This document shows, one piece after another, positions 1 through 7,993 of a stretch of 18,918 nucleotides of DNA. Under the pieces are notes generated by a model. That model saw nothing but the letters and a program-made list of their open reading frames with translations. It was not told the DNA's origin and did no database searches. The stretch is from JBKJZO01 sp046715235 (GTDB taxonomy: Bacteria; Actinomycetota; Actinomycetes; BP-191), in NCBI GenBank assembly GCA_046715235.1, contig JBKJZO010000118.1:1-18918 (forward strand), in the 5' to 3' direction. Made by a program: the position numbers and the translations under genes. Position 1 is the stretch's first letter, and each line of letters starts with the position of its first letter.

Positions 1-30
1 CCCTTTCGGCACCGAGGTGAAGTTCAGACA

Positions 31-966
31 ATGGCTGTTGACTCGGCGAACAGCGCTACGGTCGTCAGGCCGCTAGACCTGCGCAAGCGCCGGCGTCCCA
101 CCGAGACTGTGATCGAGGCACTCCTCACCCTGTGCGGGCTGTTTTCGATCGCGACGACGCTCGCGATCATCGGGACGCTGATCAAGGACGGGCTGAAGTT
201 CTTCACTGAGATCTCCGTTACCGACTTTCTGTTCGGCACCGTCTGGCAGCCGAAGGGCACGCCACAGGAGTTCGGCGTTCTGCCGCTGCTCTCAGGCACG
301 TTGCTGGTTTCGGCCATCGCGCTGCTCGTCGCGGTGCCACTCGGTCTCGGCGCTGCGACATACCTCAGCGAGTACGCGAGACCGGGCGTCAAGCGCGTTC
401 TCAAGCCGCTGCTCGAACTCCTCGCGGGCGTCCCGACCGTCGTTTTCGGCTTCTTCGCACTCACCTTCGTTACGCCGTTGCTGCAGAAGGTCTTCCCGAG
501 CATGTCGATCTACAACGCGCTGTCGGCGGGCCTGGTGATGGGCGTGATGATCATTCCGACCATCGCGAGCGTCTCCGAGGACGCGATGAGTTCAGTGCCG
601 CAGGCACTCCGCGAGGGCGCGTTCGGGCTCGGCGCCGGACGGCGGACCGTCGCCGTCAAGGTGGTCATCCCGGCGGCGCTGTCAGGCATCGCCGCCGGAG
701 TCATCCTCGGCATCAGCCGCGCCGTCGGCGAGACGATGATCGTCGCGGTGGCCGGTGGGGCCACACCCAATCTCACGGCCAATCCGATCGAGAGTATCCA
801 GACGATGACTGCCTACATCGCTTCGGTCGCGGGCGGGGAGTCCCAGCGGGGCACTGTCGACTACTCCTCGATCTTCGTCGTCGGATTCACGCTGTTCGTA
901 CTGACCCTGGTGCTCAACATGATCAGCATCAGGTTCGTCCGCCGCTTCCGGCAGGTCTACAACTGA
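31..966 (+). CDS. pstC: Phosphate ABC transporter permease PstC
   Basis: Membrane permease of the PstSCAB high-affinity phosphate importer; with PstA it forms the channel through the cytoplasmic membrane. The 311-aa protein has a basic N-terminal tail (LRKRRRP near residue 17), then about six hydrophobic segments. The conserved EAA loop that contacts the ATPase is seen as REGAFGLGAGRRTVAVKVV at about residues 195-213, followed by the typical ISRAVGETMIVAVAGG stretch. Length is normal for the family. The ATG at 31 has a good ribosome site (GAGGTGA, 14-20) ten bases upstream. Its stop overlaps the pstA start by one base (TGATG), so the two are translationally coupled. pstS would be expected just upstream, outside the window. 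PstC rather than PstA is chosen from gene order and the family-typical N-terminus. Confidence 0.95.
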   Translation: MAVDSANSATVVRPLDLRKRRRPTETVIEALLTLCGLFSIATTLAIIGTLIKDGLKFFTEISVTDFLFGTVWQPKGTPQEFGVLPLLSGTLLVSAIALLVAVPLGLGAATYLSEYARPGVKRVLKPLLELLAGVPTVVFGFFALTFVTPLLQKVFPSMSIYNALSAGLVMGVMIIPTIASVSEDAMSSVPQALREGAFGLGAGRRTVAVKVVIPAALSGIAAGVILGISRAVGETMIVAVAGGATPNLTANPIESIQTMTAYIASVAGGESQRGTVDYSSIFVVGFTLFVLTLVLNMISIRFVRRFRQVYN

Positions 967-1853
967 TGACCGTCACCGCTACTCCACCCGAGCGCACGCT
1001 CGTCCGAACCGCGGCGGTCAGGCGCCGAAATGCTGGCGAAACCGCGTTCAGCTGGATGCTGATCCTGCTAACTGGGCTCGGTCTCGTCGTGCTCGGTGTC
1101 CTGCTGTGGACCGTGGCGGACGATGGCGCCCCCCGGCTGACAGGTGACTTCATAACGGGGGCGCAGTCGCGGCGCGCTGCCACGGCCGGCATCAAGCCCG
1201 CGCTGTTCGGCAGCCTGTGGCTGATGGGGCTGACGATCGCGATCGCCGTGCCGATCAGCGTCGGTGCCGCCGTCTGGCTCGAGGAGATGGCACCGCGCAA
1301 CAGGCTCGCCCAGATCGTCGAGGTCAACATCGCAAACCTGGCCGGTGTGCCGTCGATCGTCTACGGGATCCTCGCCTACGGCCTATTCGTCAGTCAGCTC
1401 GGTCTCGGCGAATCGTTGTGGGCGGGCGCCATCGCGCTTTCGATGCTGGTCTTCCCGGTGATCGTCGTGGCGGCTCGTGAAGCAATCCGCGCCGTACCCC
1501 CGTCCATCCGCCAGGGTGCGTACGCGCTAGGAGCGACCCGGTGGCAGGTCACCAAACGCTCGGTGCTCCCGCCGGCGACCGGCGGCATCCTGACCGGCTG
1601 CATCCTTGCGATGTCGCGAGCAATCGGGGAGGCCGCCCCGTTGCTGTTGGTCGCGACGCTGCTCACCGGTGTTCCGGAAGGTCCAGGTGACAGGTTCAGC
1701 GCGTTGCCGATACAGATCTTCGACTGGGTCAGCCGGCCGCAGGCGGCTTTCAAGGTCAACGCAGCGGCCGCCATCATGGTGCTGCTAGGCGTGCTGCTGT
1801 CCGTCAACGCCGGCGCGATCTACATGCGCAACCGGAGAAGCGTGCGCTGGTGA
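966..1853 (+). CDS. pstA: Phosphate ABC transporter permease PstA
   Basis: Second membrane permease of the phosphate importer, partner of PstC. The 295-aa product has a short cytoplasmic N-terminus, a first membrane segment at about residues 30-50 (LILLTGLGLVVLGVLLW), and further segments after a periplasmic loop. The EAA loop reads IRQGAYALGATRWQVTKRSV, followed by SRAIGEAAPLLLVATLLTG, typical of PstA. The ATG at 966 shares one base with the pstC stop. Its own stop (1851-1853) lies in a GTGA overlap with the most upstream possible pstB start. Nothing is unusual in length or composition. PstA assignment follows from the order C-A-B and from the SRAIGEAAPLL signature. Confidence 0.95.
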   Translation: MTVTATPPERTLVRTAAVRRRNAGETAFSWMLILLTGLGLVVLGVLLWTVADDGAPRLTGDFITGAQSRRAATAGIKPALFGSLWLMGLTIAIAVPISVGAAVWLEEMAPRNRLAQIVEVNIANLAGVPSIVYGILAYGLFVSQLGLGESLWAGAIALSMLVFPVIVVAAREAIRAVPPSIRQGAYALGATRWQVTKRSVLPPATGGILTGCILAMSRAIGEAAPLLLVATLLTGVPEGPGDRFSALPIQIFDWVSRPQAAFKVNAAAAIMVLLGVLLSVNAGAIYMRNRRSVRW

Positions 1854-2791
1854 CACCCCCGGACAGCCCCACCGACGACCCATCCGAAGGACACCCCATG
1901 ACCGCACCGCAGACAACATCCACCGTCGCCGCGGCTGACGCGATCGAGCTGCGGATCGAGCCGCCGGTGCCCGCTGCGGTGTCCGAGGAGGCACGGCGCA
2001 CCCCCGAGACCGTCGCCGACCCGGTCTTCGAGGTCGCCGACGTCCGCGTGAGCTATGGCGGCAAGCTGGCTCTCGACACGGTCAACATGGGGATTGCCCG
2101 CGGCGAGATCACCGCCCTTATCGGTCCCTCGGGCTGCGGCAAGTCGACGTTCATCCGCTGCTTCAACCGCATGAACGATTTGATCCCCGAGGCCAACGTC
2201 GAAGGCAGCATCCGCTTCCACGGCGTCGACCTGTACGGCGACGTCGACCCGGTTGAGGTACGCCGGCGCATCGGGATGGTGTTCCAGAAGCCCAACCCGT
2301 TCCCTCGCTCCATCTACGACAACGTCGCGTTCGGCCCGCGCCTGATGGGAGTACGCAAGGGGCTCGACGACATCGTCGAGAACTCGCTGAAGCAGGCGGC
2401 TTTGTGGGACGAGGTCAGCGACGGTTTGCGGAAGAAGAGCGCGCTCGCCCTGTCCGGTGGTCAGCAGCAGCGGCTGTGCATTGCCCGCGCGATCGCGGTC
2501 GACCCTGAGGTGATCCTCATGGACGAGCCGTGCTCGGCACTCGACCCCATCGCAACAGCGAAGATCGAGGACCTCATGCAGCAGCTCGCGGGTGAATACT
2601 CGATCGTCATCGTCACCCACAACATGCAGCAGGCCGCCCGCGTGTCGAACAAAACGGCGTTCTTCACCGCGCACGTCAACGAGGAAGGCGCCAGGTACGG
2701 CGTACTCGTCGAGTACGACGAGACGCAGAAGATATTCACGAACCCGACCGATCCGCGCACCGAGGGCTACATCACCGGCCGATTCGGCTGA
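1850..2791 (+). CDS. pstB: Phosphate ABC transporter ATP-binding protein PstB
   Basis: Cytoplasmic ATPase that powers the PstC/PstA channel. Visible motifs, counted from GTG 1850: Walker A GPSGCGKST (92-100), Q-loop in VFQKPNPFPRS, ABC signature LSGGQQQR (from 201), Walker B VILMDEP (221-227) and the switch histidine in THNMQQA. The PstB-typical CFNRMNDLIPEA follows Walker A. The protein is 313 aa from GTG 1850, which overlaps the pstA stop as GTGA and has GGAGAAG nine bases upstream. An in-frame ATG at 1898 with GAAGGA seven bases upstream is an equally good start (297 aa). Either way the N-terminus carries about 40-60 extra, Pro/Thr/Glu-rich residues compared with the usual family length of about 260. 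Function is certain; the start is not. Confidence 0.95.
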   Translation: MTPPDSPTDDPSEGHPMTAPQTTSTVAAADAIELRIEPPVPAAVSEEARRTPETVADPVFEVADVRVSYGGKLALDTVNMGIARGEITALIGPSGCGKSTFIRCFNRMNDLIPEANVEGSIRFHGVDLYGDVDPVEVRRRIGMVFQKPNPFPRSIYDNVAFGPRLMGVRKGLDDIVENSLKQAALWDEVSDGLRKKSALALSGGQQQRLCIARAIAVDPEVILMDEPCSALDPIATAKIEDLMQQLAGEYSIVIVTHNMQQAARVSNKTAFFTAHVNEEGARYGVLVEYDETQKIFTNPTDPRTEGYITGRFG

Positions 2792-2795
2792 CCGC

Positions 2796-3455
2796 ATGCC
2801 GCGCCGGGAAATGCACACGCAAATTCAAGCGGTTCTCGACGGCGTCGGGCAGATGCTGGCGCTGGTCGAGCGCGCGACCGATCGGTGCACGCAGGCGTTG
2901 CTGCTCTCCGATGTGGCACTCGCCACTTCGGTGATCGCGGACGACGATCAGATCGACGTGATCTACGCCCGGCTCGAGGAACAGACCTTCGAGTTACTCG
3001 CGCTCCAGGCGCCAGTGGCCACCGACCTGCGCGCGGTGCTCGCGACGATCCGCATGATCGGTGACGTCGAACGCGCGGGCGACCTGGCGATCAACATTGC
3101 CAAGATCGTGCGGCACAGCGCCCCGCTTAAGCTGCCGGCGCAGGCGCAGGTGTGCGTTTCCGAAATGGACCTGCGCGCGCGGGAACTGCTGAGAACTGCC
3201 GCGTTCGCGGTCCACACGAGGGAACCGGAGGTCGCGGAACGCGCCGACCTCATGGACGACCGTCTGGATGACCTGCGTCGAGATCTGTACCAGGGGCTGC
3301 TGACGGGCGCGTGGGGTGCCGACCGCTCCGCCATGGTCAACCTGCCACTGATCGCGCGGTACTACGAGCGCATCGCCGACCATGCGGTGTCGGTTGCCGA
3401 GCGCGTGGAGTTCCTGTCGACCGGCAGCGCGCACCACGCCCACACCGGTCTGTGA
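2796..3455 (+). CDS. phoU: Phosphate signalling/uptake regulator PhoU (copy 1)
   Basis: PhoU proteins are soluble helical bundles that sit between the Pst transporter and the phosphate sensor kinase and restrain the phosphate-starvation response. The 219-aa product shows the two repeated three-helix halves. The metal-binding signatures are DVERAGDLAINIAK in the first half and YYERIADHAVSVAERV in the second. The gene starts four bases after the pstB stop, so it is the last gene of the pst operon. ATG 2796 is chosen because the protein then starts like other PhoU proteins; ATG 2811 is in frame and possible, and neither has a strong ribosome site. The upstream in-frame extension inside pstB is out of frame with PstB and is not real. 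A second phoU lies at 7981-8619. Confidence 0.9.
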   Translation: MPRREMHTQIQAVLDGVGQMLALVERATDRCTQALLLSDVALATSVIADDDQIDVIYARLEEQTFELLALQAPVATDLRAVLATIRMIGDVERAGDLAINIAKIVRHSAPLKLPAQAQVCVSEMDLRARELLRTAAFAVHTREPEVAERADLMDDRLDDLRRDLYQGLLTGAWGADRSAMVNLPLIARYYERIADHAVSVAERVEFLSTGSAHHAHTGL

Positions 3456-3456
3456 G

Positions 3457-4353
3457 TCAGGGAAGGGCTGACTGCTTCTCGATCGCCAGCATCTCGTCAC
3501 CGGCAAGGTGCATGACCCAGAACGTGCCCTTGCGTGCGCTCGGGTCGGAGGGCACCCGGTGTCCGTAGGTCTTGCAGAGCGCCGTGACCAGATCTTCGAT
3601 CACTGCGCCTTGGCTGCACAGCACTGTTGGCTGCCCTTTCGCCACGAGTTGCGCCGCCCGAAGCAGCGCCGCATCTGGGTGCGCCGGGTAGCCGGTCTCC
3701 GACAGCAGGGGCTCGTTGTCTACGTGGATGCCGCGGGCCGCCGCGTAAGGCCGGACGGTGTCGACGCAGCGCAGGACGTCGGCGGCTAGCACGCGCTCGA
3801 CGCCGTAGCCCTCAAGAATGGGAACGAGCGCGTCCGCCTGACGATGCCCCGTATCGTCGAGCGGCCGCTCCCTGTCGTCGCCGACGAAGCTCCCGCGCTG
3901 ACCCGCGCTGCCGTGGCGCAGGATGAGGAAGGGCGTGGTGTCGACGGGTGCGGCCATGAAGTTGGCGAGGATCTCGCCGTCCCTCTCCTGGGTGAGCAGT
4001 CGCGCGGCGTCCCGCGGCCGGAGCCACAGGACCTCGTCGACTTCGTCGCCTGGGACGAACTCTCCGTCAAGCGCGTTGGCCGCCCAGTACTGCACGGTTT
4101 TCGGCGCAGGGCCTGACGACGTCTGCTTGACGTAGCGCGACTCGCCGAGAGGACGCCCGATGGTGCACCGGAAGCCGGTTTCCTCCGCGACCTCACGCAT
4201 CGCGCCGACGAGTACGTGCTCGCCGGCCATCAGCTTGCCCTTAGGGAACGACCAGTCGTCGTACCGCGGTCGGTGGATCAGGGCGACTCGAATGCCGCCG
4301 TGATGGTTGTCCCAGAGCACGGCTCCTGCCGCACGTATCGGAGGCAACCGCAT
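3457..4353 (-). CDS. mutT1: Nudix hydrolase / histidine phosphatase fusion (MutT1 type)
   Basis: A two-domain nucleotide-cleaning enzyme. Residues about 5-135 are a Nudix hydrolase with a perfect Nudix box: G39, E45, then REVAEETGF from residue 53. Residues about 140-298 are a histidine-phosphatase domain with the RHG motif at 146-148. This is the architecture of mycobacterial MutT1, which removes oxidised guanine nucleotides and cleaves dinucleoside polyphosphates; in mycobacteria that gene also lies beside ppk. Length (298 aa) fits the family. ATG 4353 has AAGGA five bases upstream and lies six bases after the stop of the CHAD gene, so it is the last gene of the phoU2-ppk1 operon. Its stop is separated from the convergent phoU stop by a single base. 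Substrate choice is inferred from the family. Confidence 0.9.
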   Translation of the reverse strand: MRLPPIRAAGAVLWDNHHGGIRVALIHRPRYDDWSFPKGKLMAGEHVLVGAMREVAEETGFRCTIGRPLGESRYVKQTSSGPAPKTVQYWAANALDGEFVPGDEVDEVLWLRPRDAARLLTQERDGEILANFMAAPVDTTPFLILRHGSAGQRGSFVGDDRERPLDDTGHRQADALVPILEGYGVERVLAADVLRCVDTVRPYAAARGIHVDNEPLLSETGYPAHPDAALLRAAQLVAKGQPTVLCSQGAVIEDLVTALCKTYGHRVPSDPSARKGTFWVMHLAGDEMLAIEKQSALP

Positions 4354-4359
4354 ATGTCC

Positions 4360-5874
4360 TTACTGCTCGAGCCAGACCCGAAGCCGCCGCTTGCGAACTT
4401 CCGACCAGACGGCGCGCAGTTCGCCGCGCGCCGTGTCGGCGGCTTGCAACTGCATGGAGTAAAGCATGCCCAGCGCGTACCCGATCTGTGATGAATCGCG
4501 GGTGCTCTTCGTCCGTGCGAGCCGCTCCACCATGGCAGCGGCGACCTGTGCGTCCTGGTGTTCACCGAACAGGTCCTGCAGGCGCGTGATCTGTGCGGCA
4601 AGGGCTCGCGCTGGCTTGCCGAACGCCAGAGAGCAGGCCTCGCTCGCATAGCGCGCTTGCTTCGCGAGGATGCGGGCGCGGTGCAGCAGCTCGGGCGGGC
4701 TGTCTGAGTCGATCGATTCGACGACCTTCTCGAGCCGGCGCCAGGCGCGTGCCGCGAGCGGCGGGAGAGCCGCGCGCGCTCGTTGTCCCGCCGCGTCAGT
4801 CAGCGGCACCGACGCGCAGGCGGCGACCAGCGTGTCGAGCAATTCGACATATCGAGTCGAGCCCAGAGCCGCGCGCATCGACGCCGCCCCTTTGCGTTGC
4901 GCGGCGGCGAGCGAACGCTCGATCAGCGCAGTCACCTCGGCTCGCGCGGCGTCGTCGTTGACCTGTCCGAGCTGGTGGACGAACCGCTCGCGCATGACCT
5001 CTGTGTCCCTCGCGTCGCCCAGCGCGGAGGCGAGCCAGGCAAGTTCGGCGCGCACGCGCTCTGCCCACTCGGCGTCGACCAGCGGAGCGAACGTCTTCAG
5101 CCCGCTGCGCAGTCGCCGGCAGGCCACCCGCATCTGGTGCACCGCGTCCTCGGCGTCCTGCCGGACGAGGGGGTCATTGCGCACCAGGGCGGCGACGTGG
5201 GTACGCAGGAAAGCCGTGACGACCTCGCCCGCAGTGCTGTCCTTGTTGACCTCGTCAGGTGCGGGAACGTCGGCGGGCGCCAGCGCGCGCGAACCCAGCG
5301 CCCGCACCGCCTTCGGCATGAACGTGCCCTGGACCGCACCTGCGGCTACGAGCTCTTTGCCGACGGCGCGAAGGAACCTGATGCCGGCGCCCTGCGACTC
5401 GATCTCGAGCTCGCGGAAGCGCTCCATCACCGCCGACCCCTCGAGGATGGAAACGGTGTCGTCGACCAGCTCGGCGATCTGGTTGCCCCCCGCGTCATCG
5501 AGCCGATAGCTCTCGCGGACCGTGCGCAGCGTGGTGACCGGTCGCAGTGCTGCCCCCCGCGCGTACGCCGTCACGAGTTCGCGCAGCGGGGCGGGCACAC
5601 CGGCGCCGTTCAGCGGCAAGGCGATCTCGTCGCGTGCTTCCTGGCGCTCACCCGCGACAGGCAGTTTGAGGTGCCATCCCGCATCCTTGCCACCGGTGCG
5701 CCGGCGCAGCGTGATGCCGGCCCGCGCGAGTCGCAGGTCATCAGTGTCGTAGTACGTCGCGCGCATGGTGGCGCGGCCGATGCGCGAGACGGCCGAGACC
5801 GTGGATCCGTCCGCGGCTAGGTCTGGCAGCGTGAACGGGTCATGAACGCTGAACTTGAGCTCCAGTTCACGCAC
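4360..5874 (-). CDS. CYTH and CHAD domain protein (polyphosphate-associated)
   Basis: A 504-aa fusion. Residues 1 to about 200 form a CYTH (triphosphate tunnel) domain: the ExExK signature is ELELK at 3-7, with further basic patches such as LRRRTGGKD and WHLKLP lining the expected tunnel. Residues about 215-504 form a CHAD helical domain with the conserved His/Arg patch VHQMRVACRRLRSGLK (H246, R249, R253, R254). CHAD domains are known to bind inorganic polyphosphate, and CYTH enzymes hydrolyse triphosphate. A polyphosphate-bound triphosphatase is therefore a reasonable inference; adenylate cyclase is less likely. The GTG start at 5874 is preceded by GAGAGGGG inside the ppk1 end; the two genes overlap by eight bases and are coupled. 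The exact reaction is not known from sequence. Confidence 0.85.
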   Translation of the reverse strand: MRELELKFSVHDPFTLPDLAADGSTVSAVSRIGRATMRATYYDTDDLRLARAGITLRRRTGGKDAGWHLKLPVAGERQEARDEIALPLNGAGVPAPLRELVTAYARGAALRPVTTLRTVRESYRLDDAGGNQIAELVDDTVSILEGSAVMERFRELEIESQGAGIRFLRAVGKELVAAGAVQGTFMPKAVRALGSRALAPADVPAPDEVNKDSTAGEVVTAFLRTHVAALVRNDPLVRQDAEDAVHQMRVACRRLRSGLKTFAPLVDAEWAERVRAELAWLASALGDARDTEVMRERFVHQLGQVNDDAARAEVTALIERSLAAAQRKGAASMRAALGSTRYVELLDTLVAACASVPLTDAAGQRARAALPPLAARAWRRLEKVVESIDSDSPPELLHRARILAKQARYASEACSLAFGKPARALAAQITRLQDLFGEHQDAQVAAAMVERLARTKSTRDSSQIGYALGMLYSMQLQAADTARGELRAVWSEVRKRRLRVWLEQ

Positions 5875-7993
5875 CGGATCCGGCCCCTCTCAGTTGCATC
5901 TGTCGGATCAACTTGTTCTGCAGGTCCGGCAGCGATGCGCCTGCTTCGTCCTGGCGCCGGCGCCAGCTCCCGTCGCTTTGCAGATCCCATGCGTCAATTT
6001 CGTCGCTCAGCGCGAGGTCGAGGAACCGCTGCAGCTCCTCGCGGGCTGTGTCGCCGCACACCTGGAGCATCAGCTCAACCCGGCGATCCAGGTTGCGGTG
6101 CATCATGTCGGCGCTGCCGATCCAGCACTCGGCGGTGCCCCCATTGGCGAAGTACAGGATCCTCGAGTGCTCCAGGAAGCGGCCAAGGACGCTGCGCACC
6201 CGCATCGACTCGGACAGCCCGGGGACGCCGGGGCGAATGACGCACATGCCGCGGACGATCACATCGACCGGAACTCCGGCCTGCGACGCCCGGTACAACG
6301 CGTCGACCACCTGCTCGTCGACCAGGCTGTTGAGCTTGAACACGATGCGCGCCGGACGCCCGGCCGCGTGGTGACCGATCTCGCGCTCGATGCGATCGAT
6401 GACCCCGCGGCGCAGAGACTGCGGCGCGACGAGCAGCCGCGCATAGCCGGCGTGGTGTGAGTAGCCGGTGAGCTGGTTGAACAAGTCGCTGAGGTCGGTG
6501 CCGACGCGTGGATCTGCTGTGAGGATCCCGATGTCCTCGTAGAGGCGCGCTGTCTTCGGGTTGTAGTTGCCGGTGCCTATGTGCGCGTAGCGGCGGAGCC
6601 CTTCAGGCTCCTGACGTACGACGAGCGCTGCCTTGCAGTGCGTCTTCAGGCCCACCAGGCCGTAGACGACATGGCAGCCCGCCTGCTCCAGCGCACGTGC
6701 CCACTTGATGTTGGCGACCTCGTCGAAGCGCGCCTTGATTTCGACGACGACGACGACTTGTTTGCCGGATTCGGCGGCGTCGATGAGCGAGTCGACGATG
6801 GGCGATTCACCGCTGGTTCGGTAGAGCGTCTGCTTGATCGCCAGCACGTGCGGATCGGCTGCGGCCTGCGCGACGAACTCATTGACACTCGTAGAGAACG
6901 AGTCATAGGGATGGTGCACGAGGACGTCGCCGTCCCTGATGACACTGAAGATGTCACGCTGCTTGGTCGTGTCGGGCTGCGCGAGCCGCGGTTGGGTGCT
7001 CGGTACAAACGGAGCGTCCTTCAACTCGCGTCGATCGAGCGAGTGGATCGCCATCAGCCCGGACAGGTCGAGCGGACCCGGCACGCGGTAGACGTCGTTG
7101 TCGGAGATCCGCAGCTCGCGCGCGAGCAGGTCGAGCACCTGCCGGCTCATGGTCTCCTCGACCTCGAGCCGCACCGGCGGGCCGAAGCGGCGGCGGAGAA
7201 GCTCGCGCTCCAGTGCCTCGACCAGGTCTTCAGTCTCGTCCTCGTCGACTTCGAGGTCGGCGTTGCGCGTCACGCGGAAGGTGTCGTGCTGGATGATCTC
7301 CATGCCGGGGAACAGCTGGTCGAGATGGGCAGCTATCACGTCCTCCAGCGGCACGAAGTGCGTGTCGCCTACCTGGACGAACCGGGGGAGCAAAGGCGGG
7401 ACCTTCACCCGCGCGAAGCGTTCGCGGTGACTGCCTGGCTCGCGCAGGATGACGGCGAGGTTGAGGCTCAGCCCGGAGATGTAGGGAAACGGATGCGCCG
7501 GGTCGACCGCGAGCGGCGTGAGGACTGGGTAGACAAGCTCGCGGAAGAGGCGGTGCAGCTCGTCGAGGTCCTCGTCGGCGACCTCATCCCAGCGCAGGAT
7601 GTCGATGCCGTGCTTCACCAGAGCGGGGAGCACGTCGTCCCGGAACGTGCGTGCGTGCTCGGTCACGAGCTCTTGGGTACGGCGGGCGACTTGTTCGAGC
7701 TGCTCGCGGGGAGGAAGCCCGTCGGGGGAGAACGTGGCCAGCCCGGTGGCAACGCGCCGGTGGAGTCCGGCAACGCGGACCATGAAGAACTCATCGAGGT
7801 TGCTCGCAAAGATCGCGAGGAACTTCGTGCGTTCGAGCAGCGGCGTCAACGGGTCCTGAGCCAGCGCGAGCACGCGCGAGTTGAACTGCAGCCAGCTCAT
7901 CTCGCGATTGAGGAACCGATCCTCGGGGAGCGGCGGCGGCGCTTGCTCCGCTTCTGCAGCAGTGTTGTCGACCGTCACGGTCAGCCGACCCAC
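5867..7993 (-). CDS. ppk1: Polyphosphate kinase 1
   Basis: Makes long-chain polyphosphate reversibly from ATP. The 708-aa length is normal. The N-terminal domain starts FLNREMSWLQFNSRVL (residues 27-42), followed by a head domain and two phospholipase-D-like catalytic domains. The autophosphorylated histidine is H471 in HIGTGNYNPKTARLYED; the second conserved histidine is H609 in FLEHSRILYF. Nearby conserved blocks include ETRKARFDE-like EIKARFDEVANIKWA and GSADMMHRNLDRRVE. The GTG at 7993 overlaps the phoU2 stop by 13 bases; an in-frame GTG five codons further in is possible, and neither has a clear ribosome site, so the start is uncertain. Translation is probably coupled to phoU2. Position behind a PHO-box promoter suggests induction under phosphate limitation. 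Confidence 0.97.
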   Translation of the reverse strand: MGRLTVTVDNTAAEAEQAPPPLPEDRFLNREMSWLQFNSRVLALAQDPLTPLLERTKFLAIFASNLDEFFMVRVAGLHRRVATGLATFSPDGLPPREQLEQVARRTQELVTEHARTFRDDVLPALVKHGIDILRWDEVADEDLDELHRLFRELVYPVLTPLAVDPAHPFPYISGLSLNLAVILREPGSHRERFARVKVPPLLPRFVQVGDTHFVPLEDVIAAHLDQLFPGMEIIQHDTFRVTRNADLEVDEDETEDLVEALERELLRRRFGPPVRLEVEETMSRQVLDLLARELRISDNDVYRVPGPLDLSGLMAIHSLDRRELKDAPFVPSTQPRLAQPDTTKQRDIFSVIRDGDVLVHHPYDSFSTSVNEFVAQAAADPHVLAIKQTLYRTSGESPIVDSLIDAAESGKQVVVVVEIKARFDEVANIKWARALEQAGCHVVYGLVGLKTHCKAALVVRQEPEGLRRYAHIGTGNYNPKTARLYEDIGILTADPRVGTDLSDLFNQLTGYSHHAGYARLLVAPQSLRRGVIDRIEREIGHHAAGRPARIVFKLNSLVDEQVVDALYRASQAGVPVDVIVRGMCVIRPGVPGLSESMRVRSVLGRFLEHSRILYFANGGTAECWIGSADMMHRNLDRRVELMLQVCGDTAREELQRFLDLALSDEIDAWDLQSDGSWRRRQDEAGASLPDLQNKLIRQMQLRGAGSGA

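Noticed and set aside
1820..2818. 332-codon minus-strand open frame opposite pstB
   Set aside because: It mirrors the pstB coding frame in a GC-rich genome, has no ribosome site or recognisable motif, and pstB is certain.
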